From positions 1 to 64,000 of the forward strand of contig NZ_BMRN01000025.1 in NCBI RefSeq assembly GCF_014648655.1: a stretch of 64,000 bases of DNA, written 5' to 3'. The notes beneath the pieces are model-generated. The model ran no database searches and was not told the DNA's origin. It was given only the letters and a program-made list of their open reading frames with translations. Positions 17,057 through 26,192 of this stretch are shown here, in pieces (position 1 is the stretch's first letter; each line of letters opens with the position of its first letter). A program made the position numbers and the translations under genes. The stretch is from Streptomyces atratus (GTDB lineage Bacteria; Actinomycetota; Actinomycetes; Streptomycetales; Streptomycetaceae).

Positions 17057-19168
17057 ATGACGGCTGAGTCAACACAGAGGTGGGGGTCGACCCTCGATTC
17101 GGTCGTGGTGTACGCGCAGGGCGCGGTCTGCCGGCGCCTGGCCCGGGGCAGCGTGTCGCCTGACGGCCGGGTGCGGGTGACAGGACTGCCCCGCTCGCTG
17201 GACCCGGGCTCGCTGCTGGCCCGTGTCCTGGGCGCCCCCGGGGTGCGCGTCACCGAGGCCCGGGTGGAAATCGAGGCCGAGCCGCTCAGCAGGGGCATGC
17301 CCGACGAGTTGCGGCGCGAGATCGAGCGGCTGAGCGACAAGTACGCGGCGGCGCAGGGACGCCGGGACCGGCAGCTGAGCCTGATCGAGGAGGTCAGGGC
17401 CCTCCACCCGGTCCCACCCGGCCGCAGGCGCGAGGACCCGCACCGCCGCACCCCGGTCGATGCGTGGCTGGAGCTCGGCGACTTCGTCGACGAGCGGCTG
17501 ACGGGACTGCACAACCGCCTCGTCGAGCTGGAGGAGGCACTGCGCAACGTCGAGCACGAGCTCACCGTCGCCGCCGACAGGCTCGCCCGCGCCTCCACCG
17601 ACACACCGTCAGCACACGTGGAGAACACGGTCTGCGCGGTCCTGACACTCGACGGCACCGGTGATGCGGAAGTGGAGCTGGAGCTGGAGCTGGAATACGG
17701 GGTGCCTGGCGCCGTCTGGGTGCCGGCCTACCGTCTCACTCACCGTCAGGGCGACGGCAGCGGCCGTCTGGTGCTGCGCGCCTCGGTCGCCCAGCGGACC
17801 GGCGAGGACTGGACCGGCGTGCGCATCGCCCTGGCCACCGCCGATCTTCGGCGCCGCACGGACCTGCCGAGGCTCCGTTCGATCCGGATCGGACGTAGTC
17901 AGCCCGCCCCCGCGGCTTCTGGCTGGCGCGAGCCCCCGGCCGGGCTCGTCGACCTGTTCTCCGGGTACGACGCGGCAGGCCCTGGCCCAGCCACGACCGC
18001 CGCACCCACAGCTGTCGGGGCCGGCTCCGCGCCCGTGGGTGCCGCGGGCGGCTCCGTGTCCGGTCCCGTTCCGCCACCGCCGCCTCCCCCGCCGCCGGCA
18101 CCGCAGAGCTACGGCGGTCCGCCGACCGCAGTTCCGGTGCCCGGCGGCGCGGGCGGCGCTCTCTCGGAAGTCTTCGGCAGCGGGATGCCCGCCCTCGCGC
18201 AGCCGGCCGGGTCGCGACCGGACGACAGGCCGCGTACCGGCGGCAGGTCCTTCGCGGGCGCCCCCGCTGCCATGGCGCCTGCGGCTCCTGGCCGGGCCGC
18301 GCCGCCACTCCCTCCGGCACCAGTAGCCGGTCCGCCGCAGCCGAGCGGAGCCGAGCTCGACTATGCCGCCCTTGTCCTGTGCGGCCCCGCCGAGCAGGGC
18401 GGTCGCAGAGGCCGGCTGTTTCCCGACTCTCCCTTCGACCCGGTGGCGACCGAGTACCGCCGCCGCGCCGAAGCGGTGGCCGCGCTGCCGTTGCCCGGAC
18501 AGGCCGTGCGGCCCCGCGAGTCGGCGGGTTCCTTCGACCACCGCTTCGATGCCACCGCCCGCGCCGACATTCCGTCGGACGGCACCTGGCACACCGTGAC
18601 CGTCGGCGAGATCCCGGTCGGCCTGCGTACCGAGTACCTCTGCGTGCCGTCCGTGGAGCAGACCGTGTACGCGACGTTGGTGCTCTCCAACGCCACCGAC
18701 CAGGCACTGCTGGCCGGCCCGGTGGAGGTCACCGTCGATGACGACTTCCTGCTGACCGCCGCACTGCCCACGCTTGCCCCCGGCGGTGTCCGCCGGGTGG
18801 GGCTCGGGCCGGCCGAGGGCATCCGGGTCACCCGCCGTACGAACCTGCACGAGTCGACCTCGGGCCTGCGCAACAACACCACCGTGCTCGACCACCGCGT
18901 CCACGTGGAGCTGGCCAACCGGCTCGCGAGGCCCGTCACCGTGGAAGTCCGCGAGCGAGTGCCGGTCGCCTCCGAACCGGACGTCCGGATCGAGGAACGG
19001 GCCGACTGGACGGCACCCGAGGAAGGCACGGGGCCCGATCGACATGCGCCGGGCACCCGCGTCTGGCGACTGGACCTGCCCACAGGCGCCACTGCCGCCC
19101 TCGACGGCGGCTACGAGATCCGCATCCCGACCGGCAAGGCCCTGGTCGGCGGCAACCGCAGGAGCTGA
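17057..19168 (+). CDS. DUF4139 protein with long proline-rich linker
   Basis: The 703-residue protein has a DUF4140-like N-terminal beta region, a coiled-coil segment (about 85-200, rich in Glu/Arg/Leu), then the DUF4139 domain. VPAYRLTHRQGDG and QRTGEDWTGVRIALATADL are characteristic. Residues about 300-440 are an Ala/Pro/Gly linker including eight or more prolines in a row. The domain resumes with RTEYLCVPSVEQTVY, LPTLAPGG and a terminal YEIRIPTGK. There is no signal peptide, unlike Gram-negative MuiA-like members. The function of the family is unknown. The start is ATG 17057 with GGAG 3 bases upstream. The next gene is a related protein 8 bases downstream, so they form an operon and may act as a pair. 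Confidence 0.85.
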   Translation: MTAESTQRWGSTLDSVVVYAQGAVCRRLARGSVSPDGRVRVTGLPRSLDPGSLLARVLGAPGVRVTEARVEIEAEPLSRGMPDELRREIERLSDKYAAAQGRRDRQLSLIEEVRALHPVPPGRRREDPHRRTPVDAWLELGDFVDERLTGLHNRLVELEEALRNVEHELTVAADRLARASTDTPSAHVENTVCAVLTLDGTGDAEVELELELEYGVPGAVWVPAYRLTHRQGDGSGRLVLRASVAQRTGEDWTGVRIALATADLRRRTDLPRLRSIRIGRSQPAPAASGWREPPAGLVDLFSGYDAAGPGPATTAAPTAVGAGSAPVGAAGGSVSGPVPPPPPPPPPAPQSYGGPPTAVPVPGGAGGALSEVFGSGMPALAQPAGSRPDDRPRTGGRSFAGAPAAMAPAAPGRAAPPLPPAPVAGPPQPSGAELDYAALVLCGPAEQGGRRGRLFPDSPFDPVATEYRRRAEAVAALPLPGQAVRPRESAGSFDHRFDATARADIPSDGTWHTVTVGEIPVGLRTEYLCVPSVEQTVYATLVLSNATDQALLAGPVEVTVDDDFLLTAALPTLAPGGVRRVGLGPAEGIRVTRRTNLHESTSGLRNNTTVLDHRVHVELANRLARPVTVEVRERVPVASEPDVRIEERADWTAPEEGTGPDRHAPGTRVWRLDLPTGATAALDGGYEIRIPTGKALVGGNRRS

Positions 19169-19176
19169 CACCCGCC

Positions 19177-20739
19177 ATGTCCACGGCCCCGAAGCCGATC
19201 GCCCTCCCCGTCACCGCCGTCACGTGCCTTGAGGATCGCGCCCACATCGAGCGCACCGTCGTGCTCGACCTGGAAGCCGGCGTCCAGCAGCTGCGTCTCG
19301 GGCCGGTCAGTGCGCTGGCCGTCGACCGGACCCTCCATGCCGAGCTGACCGCCGATCACCCCGCGACCGTGCTCGACGTGCGGATCGTCCGCAGCTGGAC
19401 GCCGCGCGGGCCGCTGCCGTCCACCGACGACGACTCCGCCCTGCGCCACCGCGTACACACCCTCGAAGAGGAGCGGCTGGCCCTGGGGCAGCGACGCGAT
19501 CGGCTGCATGCCCGCCTTGACCTGCTCGGCCGCCTCGCCGCCGATCTGCTGCGGGAGATCGGCGAAGGCGCCGGCTCCGGGGAGACCGAACAGCCCCGCT
19601 GGGCCCGCGAACTGGACCGGGTGGACGACGAGCGCGACGCGCACGGCGAGCAACTCCGCACCGTGGAAGCCCGGCTGGCTGCCCTGGCCGTCGAACTCGG
19701 GGAAATCCAGCGGGCCATGCAACTCTCCGAGGAGGAGCCCGCCGAGCTGGTCGGCCATATCGAGTTGACCGTGGGGTCCACGGCCGCCGGGCCGGTCGGG
19801 CTGCGCCTGAGCCACCTCACTCCGTGTGCGCTGTGGCGGCCCGCCTACCGGGCCGTGCTCGACGGGGACTCCCTGACACTGGAGACCGACGCGATGGTCT
19901 GGCAGCGCACCGGTGAGGACTGGTCGGACGTACGGCTGACATTGTCGACGGCCCGCTCGGCGCTGGCCACCGATCCGCCACGGCTGGGCGAGGACCGGCT
20001 GACGCTCAAGGACCGCTCCGCGGCGGAGCGCCGCACGGTCGACGTCGAGCTGCGCGAGGAGGAGATCGGGACCCTCGGCCCGGCCCCGGTGCTGGGCCTG
20101 CCGGGGGTGGACGACGGCGGTGAGGCGCGGGTGCTGAGATCCCCCGCGCCGGTCTCGGTGCCCGGTGACGGCCGCGCCCACCGAGTGCCGCTCTCCGCAT
20201 TCACCACAGCCGCGCCCAGTGAGTACGCCTGCTCACCGGAGTTGTCCCCCCTGGTCACCCAGGTGGTGCGGTTCGACAACCTGTCCGGCCACGCACTGCT
20301 CCCCGGACCCGTGGACCTGGTCCGCGGCAGCGGATTCAGCGGCCGCGGCACGCTGGACTTCACTGCCTCCGGCGCCCCCGTCGAGCTGGCCTTCGGCAGC
20401 TGCGACGACTACCGGGTGGCCCGGCATGCCGAGGAGTCCCGCGACACCGCCGGTATCACCCAGCGGACCGTGGTCACCCGCACTGTCCGGCTGCACCTGT
20501 CCCGGTTCTCCGCCCCCGGGGAGCACGACGAGCGGGTGGTCGTCCTTCGGGAGCGGATCCCGGTCTCCGAGGTCTCGGCGGTGGAGATACGCCTGCGCAA
20601 GGATTCCTGCTCCCCGGCGCCCGACGCGGTCGACGCCGAGGGCATCGCCCGCTGGGACGTCGCCCTCCCGCCCGGCAGCCGCCGTACGGTCACCCTGGTC
20701 TACGAGCTGTCGGCGAGCGCCAAGGTCACCGGGCTCTGA
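19177..20739 (+). CDS. DUF4139 protein, second of a tandem pair
   Basis: The 520-residue protein is a compact paralogue of the preceding gene, lacking the proline-rich linker. It has an N-terminal beta domain (VTCLEDRAHIERTVVLDLE), a coiled-coil stretch (about 85-190) and the DUF4139 hallmark WRPAYRAVLDGD followed by QRTGEDWSDVRLTLSTARS. The C-terminal part repeats the ESRDTAGITQRTVVTRTVRL and VTLVYELSAS pattern. The ATG at 19177 has AGGAG about 12 bases upstream, inside the previous gene's last codons. Function is unknown. It converges on the membrane-protein gene that ends at 20741. Confidence 0.85.
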   Translation: MSTAPKPIALPVTAVTCLEDRAHIERTVVLDLEAGVQQLRLGPVSALAVDRTLHAELTADHPATVLDVRIVRSWTPRGPLPSTDDDSALRHRVHTLEEERLALGQRRDRLHARLDLLGRLAADLLREIGEGAGSGETEQPRWARELDRVDDERDAHGEQLRTVEARLAALAVELGEIQRAMQLSEEEPAELVGHIELTVGSTAAGPVGLRLSHLTPCALWRPAYRAVLDGDSLTLETDAMVWQRTGEDWSDVRLTLSTARSALATDPPRLGEDRLTLKDRSAAERRTVDVELREEEIGTLGPAPVLGLPGVDDGGEARVLRSPAPVSVPGDGRAHRVPLSAFTTAAPSEYACSPELSPLVTQVVRFDNLSGHALLPGPVDLVRGSGFSGRGTLDFTASGAPVELAFGSCDDYRVARHAEESRDTAGITQRTVVTRTVRLHLSRFSAPGEHDERVVVLRERIPVSEVSAVEIRLRKDSCSPAPDAVDAEGIARWDVALPPGSRRTVTLVYELSASAKVTGL

Positions 20740-20740
20740 G

Positions 20741-21847
20741 TCAAGGCGTGACCGGGGCGGAGCATCCGTGGGCTTTCGCCGAGCGCTCGGCGAAAGCCTT
20801 GAGTACGGCACGTTCGTAGGCGAGGTCCGCCTTGCCTCTCGGGTACTTGCGCTCCTCCGCCCTCTCGAACGAGGGGTGCAGGGTGAACAGGGCCGGTCCG
20901 CTGCGGCACTTGGCCGTCGTCCAGCTCACCCGGCCGTCAGGGTCGCGGTGGTGCGCGGGTGTCTCGGTGTTCGGTACGTCGTCATAGGACTCCTCCTCGT
21001 AGCCGAGAAACCGCTCCTGCGCATAGGGGCCGTAGTCCGCTTCGAGTTCGTAGCGTGTGCTGTTGTCGGCGTCGGCGAGCCGGCATGTTTCGTGCGGGGC
21101 GCCCGCGCGGGCGGTCTCGGTGGCGATCGTCACGCCGCGTGCGGCGGGGATGCCGGAGCAGGTTCCGTCGGCCGTGCGGAGCGGCTCGTACTCGTCCTGG
21201 TTCACCGGCAGGCCGAGGCTGCCGATGGGCTTTCCGAGCTTGGCTCCGCAGTGCCGGGCCTTCGAGGCCTCGGCCGCCGTGGAGGTGGCGATCCTGGTGA
21301 ACTGCGGTCGTTCGGCCGGGTTGTCCAGCGCCTTGTCGAGGGTTGTCTCGACGGTGACGGACAAACCCTTGGCGCTGCTTTCCCCGGTGCACTCGAGGAC
21401 CAGGCTCGTGGTCACCTTCTTGTACTCGTCGGCCCTGAAGGGGTCCGCCGCTCCGAAGCGGTCGGGGGCGGCCCCGAAGAGCCCCGTCCATCCGTGACCC
21501 ACCGGCACGGCGGGCGCGGTCGGCGATCCCGCGTAGAGGGAGGGCAGCAGGGACGGTCCGACGTGTGCGGTGTCGAGGACACGGATTTCGGCGATGCCGC
21601 CGCCGTAGACGTGCACCTCGCAGCCCACCAGGCCCGCACCGCTTCTTTCGTTCTCGACCTCGACGGCTCCCGGCCCGAGGACGCCACGCACCGCGTTCCG
21701 GTCGAGCAGGCCGTCACAGGCTCCGTCGAGCGCCGACTCGTCGCTCCAGCGCTGGAAGTCGCCGTGCACCTGGAGATACCCGGCGACGACAACGGCCGCT
21801 GCGACCAGAGCGACGACCGACCGCAGGACGATCCGCCTCACCGCCAT
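20741..21847 (-). CDS. Membrane-anchored secreted protein, unknown
   Basis: The 368-residue protein has one N-terminal TM helix or uncleaved signal (IVLRSVVALVAAAVVVAGYL) and an extracytoplasmic domain with repeated single Cys residues (GACDGLL, VGCEVH, LECTGE, RHCGAK, GTCSGI, ETCRLA), suggesting disulfides. I recognise no enzyme motif. Its start overlaps the end of the upstream gene (21838-23097) by 10 bases. Both proteins share a layout of N-terminal anchor, then an A-C-x-G-L-L segment, then a Cys-rich domain, and are probably distant paralogues made as a pair. Confidence 0.8.
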   Translation of the reverse strand: MAVRRIVLRSVVALVAAAVVVAGYLQVHGDFQRWSDESALDGACDGLLDRNAVRGVLGPGAVEVENERSGAGLVGCEVHVYGGGIAEIRVLDTAHVGPSLLPSLYAGSPTAPAVPVGHGWTGLFGAAPDRFGAADPFRADEYKKVTTSLVLECTGESSAKGLSVTVETTLDKALDNPAERPQFTRIATSTAAEASKARHCGAKLGKPIGSLGLPVNQDEYEPLRTADGTCSGIPAARGVTIATETARAGAPHETCRLADADNSTRYELEADYGPYAQERFLGYEEESYDDVPNTETPAHHRDPDGRVSWTTAKCRSGPALFTLHPSFERAEERKYPRGKADLAYERAVLKAFAERSAKAHGCSAPVTP

Positions 21848-23097
21848 CCCTCCACCTCTCCAAGGATCTTGGTGTCATGGCAGCGCTGCTGCCCGGGCCA
21901 GCCGTCGGGGTCGGCGAGATAGCTGTCCATCAGCTTGCGGGCGCCCTTGGAGAACTTGGTCCGCTCTGCCTCGCTGAGCGTGTACTCGCTGAGATCGGAC
22001 GGCTCCGTGCGGACGGTGACACGGTGGTACGTGGTGCCCGCGGCGCACTCCGACCCTGCCCACAGGGCGAGTTCGTGCGGCTCCGATTGGGGGATGACCT
22101 TTGTCCGCGCCCCTTCTCGGAAGGCGAAGCTGTCACCGGTACGGTGGTACGCGCCGTTGGCGGACTCGCTGAGCGGCCCGGCCCAACTCGCCGCCGAGAC
22201 ATTGACGACCGCACCGTCGGGTGGAGTCGGATCAGTGTCCATCGGGTCCTCGCGGTCCAGGATGGTGGCTTCGCAGACGCTCAGCAGCCGTGAGTCCTGC
22301 AGATCGCCGCTGGCGGTCCACGTACCGGGGAAGCCCGCGCGCTTGCCGAGCTCACGGCACTTCTTCACGCCCAGGCCCGGCACGTCGATCCCTGTGACCC
22401 TCATGTTGCCCCCGTCCGCGTCCTTGGTGACATGGGCCTCATACGTGTCGATGACCCTCGTAGGCATCTTCAGCGGGGAGCCACCGCATTTCTGGGCCGC
22501 GGCGATTCCGTTGGCGACCTGGACGGCGGTACGGAAGTCCGCGAGATACCCGGCCGGCTTCCCCTTGTCGGGAACGGGCAGATCGACAACGGCTGTGACA
22601 TACATCCCGGACACCTCGCGGACCCGGCCCTCGAGCCCTCCGGGGCACTCGGCGACGACCCACGTCCGCCCGTCCTCGCCCACCCTGCCGGTGACTCCGG
22701 GCGCCTCGTATCCCTCGTCGTCACCGCCGGGCAGGATGTCCTCGGCCCGCACCGTCGACGGCAACCGGGAAATGAGCGCGACGGCCCGCACCCGCACCGA
22801 CCCATGCCCCGGCCAGGTGAGGGAGCAGTTCACCAGGGAGCGGCTTTCCTGATCGGGCTGGAGCATGGTGCCGTACTGGCTCACCTCGCCCGCAACGTCG
22901 TCGGGCACGAGGCCCCGCAGCTCCTCGTACGGCAGGAGTCCGGCACAGGCACGCTTCAACTGCGCCCGGTTCGCCACCGAATGACCGCTGCTGTCCGAAC
23001 GGTCGACGCCGAAGTAGAGCACCGCCCCGGTGACCAACAACACGAGCGGCAGCCCTATGAACAGCGGCTTGCGCAACCATGACGGCACCCAACCCAC
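21838..23097 (-). CDS. Membrane-anchored secreted protein, unknown, paired with the next gene
   Basis: The 419-residue protein starts at GTG 23097 behind a GGGGAGGGGGG-type binding site. An N-terminal anchor (LFIGLPLVLLVTGAVLYFGV) precedes an extracytoplasmic domain with RACAGLLPYEELRGLVPDD, VNCSLTW, VVAECPGG, QKCGGSP, KKCREL and SVCEAT. The spaced Cys residues suggest disulfide bonds. No catalytic motif is recognised. The A-C-x-G-L-L segment right after the anchor resembles the one in the downstream overlapping gene. The pair is conserved in style with many Streptomyces exported proteins of unknown role. Confidence 0.8.
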   Translation of the reverse strand: MGWVPSWLRKPLFIGLPLVLLVTGAVLYFGVDRSDSSGHSVANRAQLKRACAGLLPYEELRGLVPDDVAGEVSQYGTMLQPDQESRSLVNCSLTWPGHGSVRVRAVALISRLPSTVRAEDILPGGDDEGYEAPGVTGRVGEDGRTWVVAECPGGLEGRVREVSGMYVTAVVDLPVPDKGKPAGYLADFRTAVQVANGIAAAQKCGGSPLKMPTRVIDTYEAHVTKDADGGNMRVTGIDVPGLGVKKCRELGKRAGFPGTWTASGDLQDSRLLSVCEATILDREDPMDTDPTPPDGAVVNVSAASWAGPLSESANGAYHRTGDSFAFREGARTKVIPQSEPHELALWAGSECAAGTTYHRVTVRTEPSDLSEYTLSEAERTKFSKGARKLMDSYLADPDGWPGQQRCHDTKILGEVEGWR

Positions 23098-23750
23098 GGA
23101 GCCCCCCTCCCCAGCACTGCCGGCAGAATCAATTCATCACCGGCGGATCAAGGCCTGGAACCTATCAGAGCCGTACGGGCGGGCCTCCTGGCGCAGGCTG
23201 CACCGTCCGCCATCCGGGCGAGCCGAACGATCGTTTCTGTGGTGATGTTCCACGCGGCGCCGGTGTGGCAGGTCTCGGGTGCCGATCCCCGCCCGTACAA
23301 CCACCGTCCTGATCAACCGCTTCGTGCGGCGCGGGGTACCCGCGCTCGCCCTCGTCCCGCTGCTCCTGGCCGGGCCCGCAGTCGTCCGACCCGACCACGC
23401 GGTGGCGGACTCCGCGCCACGCGCCCGCACCCCTGTCCAACTGCTGACGTGGGCGAGGACGTCGCGCTCGGCGTCGCACGGCAGTTGACACCGTCCTGCC
23501 CGACGCCGCCCTCCAGGCCGCCGCCCTGACCGCCGTCACCGACCTGTTCGGCATCGTGGTCCCTACCGCGGACGCCCTGCCAGCCTGCCCGAGCCGATGA
23601 GGCACGGAGGCACGGATCGCTGCGTGATCCGGTCGCCGTGCCCGGTCCCGGCCATACACGCGGGTGCGGTCCACCCGGGGCGTACCGACGAGGCCGGCGG
23701 CCCCACCCGCGAGACGGCGCGGGCAGCCTCGTGGGCCGGGGAGCCGCAAG
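23098..23750. other. Region with a possible decayed secreted-protein gene
   Basis: No intact gene is present. On the plus strand GTG 23279 opens a signal-peptide-like sequence (VPALALVPLLLAGPAVV, then DHAVADS). Further right, in other frames, come VGEDVALGVARQL and VLPDAALQAAALTAVTDLFG, ending at a TGA at 23598-23600. This could be one short exported protein broken by two frameshifts. I do not recognise a family. The remainder gives no signal. Confidence 0.35.
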
Positions 23751-24620
23751 TCAGGCGGCTACCGTGCTCTGCCGGGGCAGCCAGAAATCGAGAAGGGCGG
23801 AAACCGTTTCTGCGGGCATGTGCACATTGGGGGAATGTCCGCCGCCCTCGATCCTGACGAATCTGGCTCCCAGTTCACGGGCCATCCGTTCGACCCCGTC
23901 GGGCGCCCAGGTCTCATCGGGAGTCCCCGAGATCACGGACAGGGGAACTGACAGTCGTGCCAGTTCTGACGTCGTGTCCGTCTCCTCGAGCATGTGCTCA
24001 GCCACGGCCGCCAGTTGCGATGGACTGTTGCTCAGCCACCTGCGCTCCAGGAAGCTTTCGACGTCCTCGGGCACGAGGGCGTCGCCGCTCCGCACGAAGG
24101 GCCAGATGTCGGCAAGAGTCATCGAGTCGATGACGGAGAGCAGCAGATTCAGGCGCTCTTGCTGCCAGGAGGAAACCCCGGCGGGGCCGAAGTTCATCAA
24201 TGTGAGCGACGCCCAGAGGGCGGGGTCCCCCTGGGTGGCGAGGACCGCTGCGCGGCTGACGAGCCCCCCGTACGAGTGACCCAGCAAATGAACAGGACCG
24301 GCGTCGACGCACCGGGCGACGGCCACCAGATCGCTCGCGAGGTCGGCACGAGAGAAAGAAGGGTCAGGCGACGCCTGACCGGTCTCGAACTGGCCTCGGC
24401 AGTCGACGGCCACTACGCGTACGCCCGCGTCGCTCAGCGCGGGCAGCATGGGGAGGAAGTCCTCCTTGCTGCCCATGAAACCAGGCACGAACAGGGCCGT
24501 CGCCCGGGAAAGAGCGTGCCCGGCGGGTTCGACATCCAGGGCGGCGAAGATGCCTCGCTCCGTACAGAGGCGCACCGAACGTGCGTGGTCCGGGGCCTCC
24601 AAACTCAACAACTGGCTCAT
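23751..24620 (-). CDS. Alpha/beta hydrolase
   Basis: The protein is about 289 residues with a complete alpha/beta-hydrolase layout. It has an oxyanion-region LFVPGFMGSKEDFLPML, VVAVDCRGQFETG, the nucleophile elbow LLGHSYGGLVSR (Ser), an acid-bearing VISGTPDETWAPDG and the catalytic His in EGGGHSPNVHMPAETV. There is no signal peptide, so it is probably cytoplasmic; the substrate is unknown. ATG 24620 (MSQLLSLE) is taken as the start by its fit to the domain; no clear ribosome binding site is visible and upstream in-frame starts exist. It is the second minus-strand gene of this stretch, downstream of the small membrane protein by about 100 bases. Confidence 0.83.
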   Translation of the reverse strand: MSQLLSLEAPDHARSVRLCTERGIFAALDVEPAGHALSRATALFVPGFMGSKEDFLPMLPALSDAGVRVVAVDCRGQFETGQASPDPSFSRADLASDLVAVARCVDAGPVHLLGHSYGGLVSRAAVLATQGDPALWASLTLMNFGPAGVSSWQQERLNLLLSVIDSMTLADIWPFVRSGDALVPEDVESFLERRWLSNSPSQLAAVAEHMLEETDTTSELARLSVPLSVISGTPDETWAPDGVERMARELGARFVRIEGGGHSPNVHMPAETVSALLDFWLPRQSTVAA

Positions 24621-24721
24621 GGAACAGCATGATAAGCACCCGGTCCGGGCGGATACGTGCCGTGAGCGAGCCGCAGACGCCACTCAGCCCCAATGGGGCG
24701 ACGAGGAGTCCGACTGCCGGA

Positions 24722-25186
24722 CTAATCTTCGGATTCCTCGCGTGGCGCGGGCATCCTCACCCGTGGATCGTCGTGGTGCCAGCCTCCGAAGCGCCCGATC
24801 GCCTTCCAGAGCTTCTTCTCTCCGTTCCGCTGGACCTGCCTTCCGGACTCCCAGGAGAGGACGTCCCGCCCGTATACGCTGCGGGCGAGATCGTTCACGT
24901 CGTTCTCGATGGCCCGTAGGTGCGTCCCAAGCCTCTGGATGCCGTCATTGCTGTCCCGCAGATACAGGTAAGCGATGAACAGCACGAGCCCCACCACGAG
25001 GATCCGCCAGAGCCCCAGGCCGCTACCGAGCGTCGCGGCGATGGCGGTCGCCGCGCCGGCATATCCAGCCAGCTGCTGTCGTGCCCCGATCCTCTGCACC
25101 ACCTCGGACCGCAGGGAGTCGTACTCCTTCATCCGAAGTTCGATGACCTCAAGCGTCTTGTCGTGCTCACTCGTATTCCCGCTCAC
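24722..25186 (-). CDS. Small membrane protein related to the operon protein at 15065
   Basis: The 154-residue protein starts at GTG 25186 with AAGGGGG 6 bases upstream. An N-terminal amphipathic segment (IELRMKEYDSLRSEVVQRIG) precedes two TM helices (about 37-55 and 58-75). A charged C-terminal domain holds DVLSWESGRQVQRNGEKKLW. The EY-x-x-(L/I)-(R/K)...RIG.R start and the D-V-x-x-W-E-S motif match the last gene of the four-gene operon, but this protein lacks the second TM pair. It is encoded just inside the right boundary repeat of the island. Function is unknown. Confidence 0.8.
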   Translation of the reverse strand: MSGNTSEHDKTLEVIELRMKEYDSLRSEVVQRIGARQQLAGYAGAATAIAATLGSGLGLWRILVVGLVLFIAYLYLRDSNDGIQRLGTHLRAIENDVNDLARSVYGRDVLSWESGRQVQRNGEKKLWKAIGRFGGWHHDDPRVRMPAPREESED

Positions 25187-25769
25187 GGGCACCCCCTTGC
25201 GTGGATGATGCCCTGGGCGCGGGCAGGTCACTCCTGCGCGGAGCGGACCGACCACCATGTGCTCGCGTGGCAGCCGGAACCCTGACAACCGTGACGACAG
25301 GTCGGTCCGGGCGTGCCCCTGGCCAGAAAGCCACCGATGTCCCGGCGGTCGGCCAGGGTCCGCCCAGTAGTTCAGAGGCAGGAGCCCGATGCTGCGTCCA
25401 CGCCGGTCGAGGATGCGGCAGCGCGCCGAACACCTTGACGGGTTTCATCGTGCGCTTCCAGCACCCCTCGCAGAGCGCCTTGGCGTCGAGCGGGCGGATA
25501 CTGGCTGCGGCTTCCGCAAGCAGGCCGTGCGGACCCCGCCCGGGCGGGGTTGCAGCCGACACCGAACCCTAAGCTGCCCCGAGATCCGGGCCATTCCCGG
25601 GCCAAGTCCCGACCACAGACCGTCTTTCGCTGGTCAACTCAGGTGCGGATCGTGTACCACCAGCACACGAAGAACCTGCCAGCCGCCTTCACACACCATG
25701 TGGCAGCTACGCGCGCTACTCATTTGGTGCGGCCGGGCTTCCCCTCTACAGTCCCACCGAAGCAACTGA
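25187..25769. other. Intergenic DNA at the right island boundary
   Basis: No gene is supported. The left part is upstream of the small membrane protein and contains its ribosome binding site. A short minus-strand stretch around 25400-25520 reads DAKALCEGCWKRTMKPVK, which could be a remnant, but I cannot assign it. From 25650 rightward it becomes the third yjbQ-end repeat. Confidence 0.45.
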
Positions 25770-25832
25770 CTAGCCGAGGAAGCTCAACCGCACCTGGCGG
25801 TCCGTATTGCTGATGTTCGTGTCGACCAGACA
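25650..25832 (-). repeat. yjbQ 3'-end direct repeat, copy 3 (in the intact gene)
   Basis: This copy contains the real end of the intact yjbQ-type gene: VDTNISNTDRQVRLSFLG and a TAG stop at 25770. The flank at 25650-25765 matches copy 1 (6702-6815), including CTCATTTGGTGCGGCCGG and CTTCCCCTCTACAGTCCCACC. To the right, unlike copies 1 and 2, it continues into the gene body (LGTWQSVCL upstream in the protein). The element-type ACCTCCGTTAAG sequence is absent here. Confidence 0.75.
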
Positions 25833-26192
25833 CACCGACTGCCACGTCCCCAGTTCCAGCCGCCCCCCGATCACCGGCAGTGTCGCGTGCGGCGGGACGA
25901 AGGCGGGGAGCACGTGGTCGCGGCCGTGGCCGGGGCTGCCGTGCCGGTGTTGCCAGCGGTCGTCGGCGGGAAGCAGGGTGTGGAGGGTGGCCAGGAGGTC
26001 GTCGTCGCTGCCCGATCCGGTCTCGAGGATGGCGATGCCGGCGGTTGCGTGTGGTACGAAGATGTTGAGCAGGCCGTCCCTGGCCGCTGCGGTCCGGGTG
26101 AGGAACTGTTCGCAGTCGTGCGTCAGGTCGGTGACGGTCTCCGTCGATCCGGTGGTGATGTGCAGGACGCTGGTGGTGAAGGCGTGGGGCAT
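25770..26192 (-). CDS. YjbQ/UPF0047 family protein
   Basis: The 140-residue protein has the full family pattern: TTGSTETVTDLTHDCEQFL, NIFVPHATAGIAILE, DDDLLATLHTLLPADDRWQH, a His-rich GHGRDHVLPAF and the terminal GTWQSVCLVDTNISN. Members can show weak thiamin-phosphate synthase activity, but their true role is unsettled. The start is ATG 26192 behind GAGAGGA. Two other copies of its last codons occur in the window, so its 3' end looks like an integration target. It is the only complete version. Confidence 0.88.
   Translation of the reverse strand: MPHAFTTSVLHITTGSTETVTDLTHDCEQFLTRTAAARDGLLNIFVPHATAGIAILETGSGSDDDLLATLHTLLPADDRWQHRHGSPGHGRDHVLPAFVPPHATLPVIGGRLELGTWQSVCLVDTNISNTDRQVRLSFLG

Noticed and set aside
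16671..17075. Minus-strand frame of 134 codons
   Set aside because: It spans the yjbQ-end repeat and the reverse of the RHS core; the plus-strand RHS match explains the stretch better.
6702..25832. Actinomycete integrative conjugative element
   Set aside because: No integrase, excisionase, replication or transfer gene was found inside the repeats.
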